A stretch of DNA of 64,000 bases, taken from NCBI GenBank assembly GCA_029204225.1, contig CM055095.1:66489940-66553939 (forward strand), in the 5' to 3' direction. The stretch comes from Diphasiastrum complanatum (taxonomy: Eukaryota; Streptophyta; Lycopodiopsida; Lycopodiales; Lycopodiaceae). How positions within the stretch are numbered: position 1 is the first letter of the stretch; the number at the start of each line of letters is the position of its first letter. Shown here piece by piece: positions 48,870 through 59,927 of the stretch. The notes beneath the pieces are model-generated. The model had not been told where the DNA came from. It worked only from the letters and a program-made list of their open reading frames with translations, and made no database searches. The translations under genes were made by a program, and so were the position numbers.

Positions 48870-48941
48870 ACTATGGAACACTAGTGAATGTGTTATATAT
48901 TTACACAAATATATAACACATTCACTAGTGTTCCATAGTGG
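48870..48941. repeat. perfect 34-bp inverted repeat with 4-base loop
   Basis: The left arm 48870-48903 (CACTATGGAACACTAGTGAA...) and right arm 48908-48941 are exact reverse complements, separated by ACAC. The stem has no mismatch although surrounding DNA looks old. It could be a foldback element, a recent palindrome from template switching, or a hairpin RNA source; nothing decides between these. Confidence 0.95.
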
Positions 48942-50371
48942 CCTGGAGATGTAATTTAATCATCAAATCACATTGCCATTTCAATAAGTAAGTCAATGAG
49001 CAAATCAGAGATACAGAGGAATATTAGATCTAGTGAATGTGGTAAGAAAATGACCAAATCACTTGAGGGAATTTCTCTCAAGAGAATGTTAATGACAATA
49101 ACTTCTAATAAATTTTAAAAATTTAATTTCTTATCATGGGAGCCAAGTCCTTTAAGGACATATTGCTTTCCACTAGTCTAGATGGTATGGCCGCAAATTT
49201 TTGCCAAACATACCAAGGAACCTAGCAAAGAAGGCCAAGGAATCTAAGCTCACTTCCCATAACCTAAAAGAATTTTCGTCAAGTGGCTTTCCACATGGCA
49301 ATGACATGTTAAAATTTTAGCCTATTAGTTCCACGCATAAGTCGAAGATTTCAAACCTTCCCAAAGCAAAGGTTTCTATGATGAACACAAAAGTATCATA
49401 GTCTGCTTACAGTTATCGCAAGATAAAAGGCTCGTGGCTTCTCTTAGAAGGGTATTTTCTATCCCTCTTCTACGTTGTACTCTATTGCAATGTTTTCTAC
49501 TCTCCCTTTTTTGTTATTTTCTCCATGCATATAATTCTTGGAACATTAGAGTCCTGAATTCTCCTATCCAACACTTTCTATGAGAATTAATCACTCTAGT
49601 TTCAAAGTACCAGAAGCTTATCTCTCACTTTTCGAGCTAGGTGGACATCCCAACTTTCGCATCTCCATTTTTTTTCCAATGTTATCAACATTTATGCTTC
49701 TTGTTCAACCTCAATCCATTCTGATATATGGAAATCCCTCTCTTTGATTAAAATTTTTCTTTTATCAACATTAGTGATTTAAATATTTATCGTCATCCTC
49801 TCAATGGCCCACAACCTGTATTTCCTTTGCTAAAAGATTAGCTTAGAATTGTTTTACTAATGGCTTTAACTTCGTGGATGCTCTTAAACTCTACCACTTC
49901 CCTAGGCTCCGCACATGGTCCAATGGGCTTTCTCCTGCACCAAGCTTGATGATTCTATCTCTCCATTCAAAGGTGTTTGGGCTACCTAGATTTCCTAGTG
50001 CACCCTTTCTACCATGCCTCCTTCTTGTTACCTCCCTATGGACAGAGTGCCCCCACCATGAGTCCTAGGAATCAACAAGATGCCATCAGAAGCAATAAAA
50101 TCCACAATTACAAAATGAAGAAAGTTAACAATCTCCAAGAATGCCAAATTCAAACACAGAAGGAAGTATATTCATGGAAAAACTTATGATGTCGAACTAT
50201 GTTGCACACGAACTATGCAGTGGGTTTGGGTGGCCAATTTGCAGCCCACACAACGATTATGCCTCATCATTTGGGTGCCCTATTGTGGCAGTTTTTTTTT
50301 GCTTATTTTGGTGGCTGGTTGGCACCTGTATTGGCTACATCATCTTCAGCTTTTCACCTATTTTGTTGGCA
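48942..50371. other. unassigned stretch
   Basis: No gene recognised. Overlapping plus frames at 49874-50506 have no family; the later ones are antisense to a protease fragment. Confidence 0.35.
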
Positions 50372-50566
50372 CTATCGTGGGGTTACCAATGCGATAATCT
50401 GAGAACTAAGAAAATAATGAGAACTAGCAACCTCAACACTGAGAAGTTGGGAAGGAAGAACAGGTGTAGCGCGAATCCTGGTGGAAATGTAACTACTAAT
50501 AAATGAATGTGTACTACATGTATCCACTAAAGCAATATACTCTCGCCCCACATCTAGCAGGTGCAA
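50372..50566 (-). pseudogene. Ty3/gypsy retropepsin fragment
   Basis: The minus frame reads GREYIALVDTCSTHSFISSY, then RATPVLPSQLLSVEVAS. ALVDxGSTHSFIS is the gypsy protease active-site region; here Gly of D-T-G is Cys. It is a short isolated piece that meets a copia RT fragment at 50561. Confidence 0.7.
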
Positions 50567-51476
50567 GGAAAGCGAAAAAGCAAGACCTGTGTGGGTGCCG
50601 ATTTAGGCCCAATTCATTACCTTCTCGGTATGGAGATCAGCAGAGATTGCGCAAGCATAAGGATCACCATAAGCCAACTATCTTACCTAATCAATGTACT
50701 TCGCAGATATGACATCGAGGATTGCAAACCCATAGATACTCCTATGGATCTAGGATGCAAGCTATCCAAAGACATGTGCCCCAGAACGAAGGCAGATCAG
50801 CAAGAAATGTGCAAGTACCCCTATCAGTCAGTCATAGATTCTATCATGTACTCTATGATCTGCACACTGTCGCAATTCATGTCCAATCTAGGCCTGCAAC
50901 ACTGGAAAGCCCTGAAAAGAGTTTTGAAGTACATTCAAGCCTCAAAGCAATATGCATTGAGTTACAATGACAACATAGAAGCTCCACTCACATTGACCAC
51001 CTATTCAAATTCTGATTGGGCATGAGACGTGGATACCAGAAAATCCACATCAAGTTATATTTGTTTCCTTGCAGGAGGACCCATTTCATGGAATAACAGA
51101 AAGCATAAATGCATCTCATTGTCCTCTACAGAATCCGAATAAGTTGCAGCTACATCAGTAGTGAAGGAGATCATTTGGCTAAGGAGGCTGCGATTTCCAC
51201 AAATTGCTCCAAGAATACTCCAGTGCAACAATCAAAGCTGCATAGCTCTATGTCTGAACCCATGTACTCATGCTAGAACTAAACACATAGAAGTTCAGTT
51301 CCATTTTTTTAGAGAGAAAGTTTAGAACCAAGATGTTGTACTAAGTTACTGTCATACAGACAGTATGTTGGCTGATATTTTGACAAAGCCATTGTCTAGA
51401 GATAACCATTCTACCATAGTAGATATGATAAATCTCAATTGCAGTTCAGATTCATAGCAGTTAGCTTAAAGGGGAG
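50561..51476 (+). pseudogene. copia element F: RT end and RNase H with polypurine tract
   Basis: The plus strand reads PIHYLLGMEISRD, DIEDCKPIDTPMDLG, YPYQSVIDSIMYSMIC (the following RPD segment is deleted), LSQFMSNLGLQHWKALKRVL, YSNSDWA, then TGA, DVDTRKSTSSY, SWNNRKHKCISLSSTESE, a stop, WLRRL, HARTKHIEVQFHF and SMLADILTKPLS. A purine tract AAAGGGGAG precedes an LTR start TGTTGGAATTTAG at 51477. It belongs to the same broad lineage as elements A and B. Confidence 0.87.
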
Positions 51477-51672
51477 TGTTGGAATTTAGTCTAACTCCTA
51501 ACCAAGATGTTGTTCTAAGTTACTGTCATACAGACAGTATGTTGGCTGATATTTGACAAAGCCATTGTCTAGAGATTACCATTCTACCCTAGTAGATATG
51601 ATAAATCTCAATTGCAGTTCAGATTCATAGCAGTTAGCTTAAAGGGGAGTGTTGGAATTTAGTCTAACTCCT
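51326..51672 (+). repeat. 174-bp tandem duplication across the RNase H-PPT-LTR junction
   Basis: Copy 1 (51326-51499) and copy 2 (51500-51672) both begin AACCAAGATGTTGT and end GGAATTTAGTCTAACTCCT. They differ by a few substitutions and a single-base deletion. Each contains the end of RNase H, the AAAGGGGAG tract and the first 20 or so bases of the LTR. Confidence 0.95.
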
Positions 51673-51899
51673 ACTCATCCCAATAGCCCTTCTTCCTTCT
51701 CTGATTTTTACTCTCTCAAATGCAACCTGTAGAAAATGAACTGTTTTCAAACAGTCTTTATATTTGAACCAATTGTCGCCACAGTCTACATTTTTACTCA
51801 GGTTTTTTCACAAGCAAAAAACCTGACACTCGACACTGTCGCTTCTTTTCACCTTAATTTGCAACTAAGTGTTTAGCGACACTTATTCAAGTTGTTTTT

Positions 51900-52200
51900 G
51901 GGGCCATTTAGGCACTTCCAGAAAAGCGACATTTTGCAAAAAATGCGAAAAAAATGCAACACTGCATTTTTACATGCAGTTTTTGACAGGCGACAATTAG
52001 GGCAAAATGCGACACTGCATTTTTACATGTAGTTTTTGACAGGCGAAAAGGCAAAAAACGCGACATTGCATTTTTCCTCGCAATTTTTGACAGGCGACAA
52101 AAAGACAAAAAAAACCCGACACTGCAGTTTTACATGGGATACTACACAAGCGACACTGCATATTTACAAAGGATATTACACAAGCGACACTCTGCAGAAA
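51900..52200 (+). repeat. degenerate tandem array in the LTR, units about 50-60 bp
   Basis: Units share GCGACACTGCATTTTTACAT, a GCAGTTTTTGACAGGCGA-like half and a purine run. CTGCA...TGCAG gives each unit an internal inverted repeat. About five units are visible, increasingly short toward the TATA box. Confidence 0.75.
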
Positions 52201-52439
52201 TACATAGTATTCCATGTACAGACTGTCTATGTCTTCACGCTCCAATAACAACTGTCTAATTAGGCAGTTAATCAGTTGTTAAACAATCTTGTAAATGTAA
52301 AGCTAGAATAATGCAAGATCTTCCAGTTGCTATAAATGTAAATGAGCGATTGAAGACAAGTGATCAAGTCATTGTAAGTGTCATCATAAGTCATCTAACA
52401 GAGATCAAACGACCAGAATGGGTCTTACAGTAGCTGACT

Positions 52440-52597
<158 letters not shown>

Positions 52598-52740
52598 AGC
52601 AATTGTTTTGAATCTATAAGTAGGATCACGCGCTTATCAGCATGATTGTATTGTGATTTGATCGTTGTTACTACACCTTCATTGTACAGATTCACTATTG
52701 TTACTATCACTTAGATCGATCAGATGAATATCTTAGTAGG

Positions 52741-53389
52741 TGTCAAAGACAACCATGAAGGGAGCAAAACAGTTAGGCGTCTATGACAACCATACTTCCT
52801 TCAAGTCAGATATTCTGAATGAGTCATGGAATGAGTATCAGTACTAGGAAAAAGAATTATCAGAAAGCATTCGTCAATGCAAAACACATAAATAAAATAG
52901 AGAATATTGTTAAGCTGTTGTGAATACAACGATCAACTCACAATCCTGTGCCCGAAAAAAGTTCACAGTAGTAGCACACTATGTGATGTGATCTTACTAT
53001 ACTAGTTACAGATTGAATATTATCTCTACTTTTTGAACTACTTTCACTCTCTCTAAAATCTTTGATCCTATGGAATCAGAAAGTTTGATACAAGGGTGTT
53101 CATGGAGGAACTCTAATTCACGCTACCACTGATTATGGACTCAATCTGATATGAATCATGCTCTGTTTGTTATTGATTTACTGTATGTATATACATCAGT
53201 TGCAGTTCGTGAAGATTACAATTGTGCGGGTAACAGTCATGAAGTGATGCAGTTACTGCATAGTGAACGGTGACGTAGTCCGTAGTGTACAAGGTAGATG
53301 ATGAGCTCCATTTTGACTAGTGATAGTCAACAATCGTCGAAGGCGTCGAATGAGTCGAGTCGATGTGTTCACCCTTGAGAAGATGTTGA
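52741..53389. other. unassigned stretch
   Basis: No gene seen. 53340-53460 is dotted with GTCGA words (GAGTCGAGTCGATG and similar). Confidence 0.35.
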
Positions 53390-53960
53390 AAGAGTCGAAG
53401 TCGGGATGTCGATAGACTTCGTTCGAGTTGGTGAAGTCGAGTCGATCATGCTTTGCTTCAAGCCGACATATGTACAGACTGTTCTACTTATGCAAATGCC
53501 ATTTGGGAACTGAAGTAGAATAGACCCTTGGCCTTCTATCTTGTATGAACCTGAGTCTCTGAAGAAAATGTACTTCGAATCAGAAATAATGAGATCTTCA
53601 AATAGGTGCTTGCATGGTGTCATGCATTAAGAAGCTCTTGAATCAAGATGCCATTGTTGAGTATTTTTATATTGCAGATCTTGTACCATCATAAGTGTCA
53701 AGTCTTCATGGGAGTTTTGGCAAAATTTGACCTTTCATCTCGTTGTTGCATTTTCTTATTTGTTTCATTATGTTTGAAAATTTGACAATCCTTGATGTCA
53801 TGATTGGTTCTCTTGCAATACTTACAGAATAGCCTGGCCTTAGATTTTTGCAGATGTTGATCATATTGTTGATATTGGTTCGAATAAGGCTATTCAGTAT
53901 TTGTCTTCTTGTCCTTCAAATTTTCCTTCTTCTTGGATTGTTGCTTATTTGAATATAAGA
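53390..53960 (-). pseudogene. copia gag zinc knuckle and protease fragment
   Basis: The minus strand shows FCKYCKRTNHDIKDC (CX2CX4HX4C, about 53785-53830), then after about 50 residues WHLDSRAS, a TAA and CMTPCKHLF (53600-53660), with Gly of D-S-G replaced by Arg. SGSYKIEGQGSILLQFPNG follows. The knuckle is nearly the same as those of elements A and B, so this is the same lineage on the other strand. Confidence 0.8.
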
Positions 53961-54566
53961 CAACTACCTTGTTATTAGAATATGATATGAATTCGAATGA
54001 CTCAGATTGTCTAATGGATTGATTATGTATTTATTGATCCTATACTATGTGTATATATCTACAAAGTATGACAAAATTAATTCGACACAACCATAACACA
54101 GATTATTTTTCATTCAAAAGTGTGGAAAATGAATGATAGAGAAAGATTGCTTCCTTGCCAATTCCCAGAACTTAGATCATAATAACATGAACAAAAGAAA
54201 CAGTAGAACAAATCATGTGTTGAATTGTCAAATGTAGTATGTACTACAGAATGATGAAAAATCCATCCGCTTTCTACTCTGATTGCACAATAATAATAGC
54301 ACATATAATTCTATTATACATTTCGCTCTTACACAAGCTATAATCGTGATAACTTATTAATGATCAGTCTGTGCCTATGGTGGAATGGAGAGGAGAAGAA
54401 AAATGAATAATCCTGATGAAGAGTTACTAATTGTTGATGTTGAAATAAACTAATCTAATGATATTTCTACAGATGATCTTGAAATCTTTGACACTATCTC
54501 GACAATGCGGGTAAAACTACAGAGTAGAATTACATTACAAAATGATTTAATAAATGAAATCTAACA
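53961..54566 (-). repeat. probable copia 3' LTR (lower end not resolved)
   Basis: On the minus strand an LTR-like start TGTTAGATTTC at 54566 follows AAGGAGAAG (54567-54575), which in turn follows RNase H. The other end cannot be placed; the segment may run into the protease fragment below 53960. Confidence 0.5.
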
Positions 54567-54575
54567 CTTCTCCTT
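54567..54575 (-). other. polypurine tract
   Basis: AAGGAGAAG on the minus strand, immediately before the LTR start and about 50 bp after the end of RNase H. Confidence 0.6.
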
Positions 54576-54624
54576 AATGTGAACTCATAAATATCAAGGT
54601 ATTAAGTTGAGCATACTACTATAC

Positions 54625-55010
54625 TTAGAATGATAATGCCTTAGTAAATATATCCACTGTTAGGGACTCTGTTCTGCAAAAGATTAAAATGATCTCTCTT
54701 TCGAGTACTTTGTCTCTGATGACATAATACTTTATTTCAATGTGCTTGCTCCTAGATTGATATTTGGGATCAATAGATAAAACAGTTGTATCATTAATGT
54801 CCACCGACAATAGACGCCTTAACTAGATAGCTTCTTTTGCAGCATGTGCAAAGACAATGTATTTGGTCTCTATCGAAGATAATTAAATTGAATTATGCTT
54901 CTTGTTGTTCCAAGAGACATGACCTTTGTTGAATACAAAGACATATCCTGATGTTGACTTTCTCCTATCAACATCTCCAGCCCAATCTACATCTGTAAAA
55001 CTTGATTACT
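54625..55010 (-). pseudogene. copia RNase H remnant
   Basis: The minus strand reads SFTDVDWAGDVDRRKSTSGY, HVSWNNKKHNSI, a stop, LSSIETKYIVFAHAAKEAI, TAG at 54823-54825 where Trp is expected, LRRLLSVDIND, then QSRSKHIEIKYYVI, LEREIILIF and VDIFTKALSF. The TEAEY motif is altered to IETKY. The frame is otherwise intact over 125 codons. Confidence 0.87.
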
Positions 55011-55014
55011 TTCA

Positions 55015-55227
55015 AACTATGATAACATGCCATGCTGGAGGCTGTACCACACACGTGCGGGTTGCACATTTGATCATTCTTTATTACTGCTCTTGATTGT
55101 GTGATCCAAAATTGCTAATCTAGATAAAGAAATTGATGACTAGTTATGCAAGAGATTGGTGTATCAATCAATCACGCTTGGAGACTTTTGTAGGATCATT
55201 TATAGTCCTTAGTACTGTACTTTAACA
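55015..55227 (+). repeat. end of a plus-strand copia LTR (truncated)
   Basis: It is defined only by its right end TTTAACA directly before a primer site at 55228. The left part is replaced by the RNase H fragment of the opposite strand. Confidence 0.5.
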
Positions 55228-55240
55228 TGGTATCAGAGCC
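55228..55240 (+). other. primer-binding site (tRNA-Met type)
   Basis: TGGTATCAGAGCC, a perfect copia-type site after TTAACA. Confidence 0.8.
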
Positions 55241-56780
55241 AAGTACAAGAGGATAATTAATGATCAAAACACAATCCATTTTTAGCAAGTTTGTTGCTAG
55301 AAAATTAGTCTTGTGAGGGCAAGTTCAAATCAAGTCTTAGTGTGAAGTTTTGTGATCAGAACTTGGTGAGGTTCAATAGCTATACATCCCACACATGTGG
55401 GCACCTCTGCACCTGCATTAACTTCAAATATTCATAAGATCCAAACAATTTGATTCACCATCATCTTGATGAGTTTTTTGGATCCAATTCAAGGAAAAGC
55501 ATCAAAGTTTGTTTGCCATCAATGAGATTTGACTTAGTGTCACGAGACTCTAATTAATTGACACTAAGTTCAGGCCCTTAATTTTTTTTTTAGGTCTTGA
55601 AGAACCATCAAGAAGAGGGAGAGATATTGAGTCATTTTTTTGTTCGAATCTTGTAAAATTGATTAGATTTGATTGTATTTTGACTCAGACTCATCTTATC
55701 TCCATTCTATCTTTGTGAGGGAGTATGAGGGCCGTGACTAGAAATCCATAGAGGGGTAGAAGTCAAATTTGAGAAGATCAAAATCAAGTGAGACCTTTGT
55801 GAGTTTCTAGATTCAAATATTGCAACTTGTGTCTTTTTTAACATCAAGTTAGGTTGCTAGTGAGGAAAATTTTGAGAAAGAACTTAGGGAGGGCCGAGAA
55901 GTACATTGGTAGTACAAGGCATTAGGAAGATGGGGTCTACTGGAGCATTCCTTCTTGTAAAGCATCATTTAGTATGTTTTATTTGGAAATCTTTGAGTCC
56001 ACATGCTTTGTGCATGATCATTCCAATTTAAGGACCAAAGAAAATAATACATCAATGATAAGGCTACGCCTGGCTCCCAAAGCACCATGGCAGCTCCCTC
56101 ATATTCCCATAGCACAGGGAGGAGTTTGCCAATGAGCCATATAAGTGCAAATTCCCCCATTACAATGCATGTGTGGGTGCCCGAGAGTGGGTGCATGTGT
56201 CGGTACCCAGGAGTATCATTGCCCAAGAGCATTAAGCGCCGCTGCCCGGGACAAGTGGGTGCTCGAGAGCAGTGCGGACAGCTGCCTGTGATAGGTGGCT
56301 CTGTGCTGCCCGGGATGCTAGGGCTTGGAAAAAATGAGGGCGTTAGAAAAAAAGAATTTCTTGGGCCATCGAGGCTGATAGAGTTTTTTGATCAAATAAG
56401 CTGTGTGTGAGTCAAACTTGATGTGTCCAAGCTAGGTGCCCTACCTACCTTAATTCAAATGGCTATAACTTCCACAAGACATCCAATTGGGTTGAAACAA
56501 ATTGCAACACAAACTAGACTTCACTAGCTTTCTAGCAAGATATCATACTCCAATTTTGGATCGGCCTTGGAAATGCACCACCAAGTCAAAGTGGACTGAT
56601 CTCACACGTGTCTGAGCACAAAATTTTGTACAGTACCAATATGGATCCAATCAAAATGATTTAGACCCCTCTTGATCCAAAAACTGCTATGATAGAAATC
56701 AAGATGCAACTACATCCTCCAAAGCTAGATTTCAAGCCAAAATCACATCACACTTGATAGATGCAAATCAATCTTAGGTA
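55241..56780. other. leader-type non-coding DNA between two facing primer sites
   Basis: No gag was recognised from either side. 56190-56330 is a GC-rich patch with repeated GCCCGGGA/GCCCGAGAG/GCTCGAGAG words. The patch resembles those at 35820-35955 and 36225-36320. Confidence 0.4.
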
Positions 56781-56793
56781 GGCTCTAATACCA
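56781..56793 (-). other. primer-binding site of a minus-strand copia element
   Basis: On the minus strand TGGTATTAGAGCC directly follows the LTR end ACACA; one base differs from the usual TGGTATCAGAGCC. Confidence 0.7.
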
Positions 56794-57538
56794 TGTGTAC
56801 TTTTCACACATGTGAGGACTTCTCAAAACATGTGAACGATCTCCTAAGATGTGTGTGATTGCACATAGATCAATCTATATTGAGATACAAGCATACTAGC
56901 CCAAAAATCTAAGGCAAGAGCACTCCACACATGCATCAACCATCAACCGTTCATCACACATAATGAAATGACACTTTTCGTGAAAAAAAACTAGTCAAAG
57001 ATTTGGCTTGCTCTCGGGTAGAGAGAGAATGCAACATGGAGCTTTCGGGTAGAGAGAGAATGTACAAAACAATATGAGTGTTGCAGCTTCCTATCTCTCA
57101 ATCTTGCTACAAAAAACTAAGTATGGACTCACCCTCACTCCCACTCATAGTAGCTTGAGATCCAAGAGCATGGAAATGAAGAAAATTGATTGGACCTCTA
57201 AACCTCCACCTCTTACAATGATTGGACCTCCTACATGCCACCTCTTACAATGATTGGACTATTTTGGTCCACCTCACAATATGATTGGCCCAAATTGACT
57301 AATGAGATCAAGAGGTGCTATGTCACTAATCCTCTAGCATCAAGCCAAGTGTCACTAGCCTACACTACCACAAGTTAATCCACTTCCAAAATTGGCCTAA
57401 TCACTTATAAGTGTACAAGAAGTGGTTTTGAAAAAGGACCCCCATACCTCAAGGTAGATGGCTTTTCCAACATTATAGGGTTACAATATGTACACTAAAC
57501 TATGTGTTTATCAAACTTAATATTTGCAAATTCTCACA
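56794..57538 (-). repeat. copia LTR with both polypurine tract and primer site attached
   Basis: On the minus strand it starts TGTGAGAATTTGC at 57538 and ends AAAGTACACA at 56794, about 745 bp with TGTG/CACA ends. Just upstream is GAGGAGAAG (57539-57547); just downstream is the primer site. Internal short tandem repeats occur: TCGGGTAGAGAGAGAATG twice (57015, 57046) and CACCTCTTACAATGATTGGAC units near 57200-57255. Confidence 0.75.
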
Positions 57539-57547
57539 CTTCTCCTC
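57539..57547 (-). other. polypurine tract
   Basis: GAGGAGAAG on the minus strand abuts the LTR start. Confidence 0.6.
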
Positions 57548-57636
57548 AAATTCAGCTTGATAAAAACTATGGTAAATATATCTACAACTCTAAGAGTTGA
57601 TCTTAGCATGATGAATGAATACTTTTAGATAAATTC

Positions 57637-58340
57637 CAGCTACAAACAAGGAACCTATGAGACTCCAATAGAGAATGATGTCGATGAGGATCTTTCACCA
57701 CCTCTTAAAGGATCCTTTACAAGATGTTCCATAGATGTGTATTCATACATGCATACATCCACATGATATTTTCTTAAAGATGAAGTAGAAAGCTGAAATC
57801 AATAAAATCTAGCAAAAAAAGTGGAGCTCAAGCGTAAGATGGCCGAGATCTAGCGTTTTGCACTTTCTTGATGCTTACTTCAATGTAGCACACCTCAAAG
57901 CTATGCATCATGCCAAGCTTTGAATTCCAAGGCAATTTGTACACTTGATGATATATCAATTGAGCTTATATGTGCATGAAGAATGTTGTCAAATTCACCT
58001 TGCCCTGATTTATCCATATAAGTGAGACTTGATCAATGTTGTGTTGTTGTTTGAAGACTTTCTGGGAGTCCTTGTGTCTTGAGATTTTTCCACCTCTTGA
58101 CTCCAAGCCATCAACGATTTGAATTGGTTGATGATCGTGCTTCTTCAAACTTATAGTTCTTCCCTTCATAGAAGATTACATCTCTACTAATTACAACTCT
58201 CCTACTAAAGAAAATGTAAATCCAATAAGCTTCCTTTGAAGAGCAATATCCTACCATAATGATGAATGGCACATTTAATTGGGAGCGATGGACATATATA
58301 TCCATTATAGTACAAGTTGGCTAATAGACATACTTGTGAG
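57637..58340 (-). pseudogene. copia integrase tail and linker fragment, dispersed copy 2
   Basis: The minus strand reads VGYCSSKEAY, RRVVISRDVIF, EGKNYKFEEA and the linker QPIQIVDGLESRGG. The lower half repeats 39541-39990 in the same orientation, with an insertion at about 57745-57875. Integrase core and RT are absent. Confidence 0.65.
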
Positions 58341-59039
58341 TTGCAACAATCAGCATAGTACCAAGTAGTGCACAGACATGCAGGTGCAAAAACCACGATT
58401 ATTTGTGATTAAAAAACTTTAATCATACATCAGAAGTTGAACAGAACAATATACACAGTTGCAAAAATTCTAATTTCTAGTAAGAGAATGCTGCTGTTGG
58501 TACTTTTTTTTAATTTTTTTTATCGATGTTTGCTAACAGGTGTAGAGTGATATTTTTGGGTTCATACTGAATCTGATTGGATCGTATTAAATTATGAGTG
58601 TGCTAATGAGAGCGATTCAAATGAATGGAGCAGGTTCAAAAATAACTCTCGTACTCAAAAAGACCATGTCATATGTACAAAGGCAACACAAGCACCACCA
58701 ATGTTCTAAACAATGGCAATTATTGAATTTGGAAATCGTCCTTATCCAAGCTTGAAAACCCAAGCTATCTTTCCTCACATCTAAGCCCAACTTTCGGATT
58801 TTTAAGAAAAAGAAGGCGAATCAAAAGTTGAGCTAGTCAATCCTTGTGAATTATTTCCCACATAATATCAATCTCAGCTCACCTTGTGCTGCTGTGGAAG
58901 CAATCCATCCCAGCTTCATGTTGGTAGCTTCACAGTTGCTATATTCAGCACAATTATCTGTTCTGTGGCTTGATCAGAAGCACTGATGCTGTGAGTTTAT
59001 GTAAGATTTTATAGCCAAAAGTTGCACATTAGTATAACA
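58341..59039. other. unassigned stretch
   Basis: No gene seen. Its right end meets the 3' flank of the ZIP gene, where the inverted duplication begins. Confidence 0.4.
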
Positions 59040-59183
59040 TGAGAATCTGGTTGACATCAGTATTGATACAGGTCGAGCCCAATTGTTTTTCCCTCCATTT
59101 TGTTGAGCTAAAGAATACTGACTCCTGAGACGACCTGGGTTGGTTGTGTCAGCCCAACTGTGATTGATACATGGCAGCTGGTG

Positions 59184-59833
59184 TCATGCCCATACGGCAA
59201 GCAAGGACATAGCTCCAGCTCCGCCTAAGAGAGCCAGGTATGCCCAAACTTGACGCACAGGTTGCCTGGCCAGATCTTCTGATAGAAAATCTTGGGCGAT
59301 GAGATCCACAAGAGCCATGTAGACTAAAATTCCAGCTGACAAGGAATCAAAAATTCCCTCTATGGTTAACGCTTTTGGACTGTTTTCATTGTATACTGAT
59401 GAGATGGCAATTCCAATAGCGATTCCACCTGGAGTTGTGACGCAGAAAAAGAAGGCCATCACAGCAGCAGAAAGATTTCTGAAGCCAGCCTGCATTTTAC
59501 TCACAAGAAACCACGCAATCATGCATATAGAGGTTTTGGTCAGGTCACAATTATGAAAAAGGGTGAATTCAATAGAATGCATATGAGAAGTTACAAGGAT
59601 GTCTTTCTGCATGTCTGAAAACAAAAGGAAATGCAGTGGGGAGAGGAAGGGAGGATCCATTACTTGGGCAATGCTCCCTCCTAATGCCATGCCTTCAAAC
59701 ATCTGATGAAAACAAAGAGCAGCCACCAGAGGTCTAATTGTACATGGACTTTGCGATGTGCCCATGGATATACCTATGATGACAGAATGCGCAACAATTC
59801 CCAGCTCCAGAACCTGAATGTGTTTACAGTGTG

Positions 59834-59927
<94 letters not shown>

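Noticed and set aside
56190-56330. CpG-island-like promoter in the GC-rich patch
   Set aside because: The patch consists of repeated GCCCGGGA-type words like those at 35820-36320, with no gene beside it; it is probably repeat-derived.
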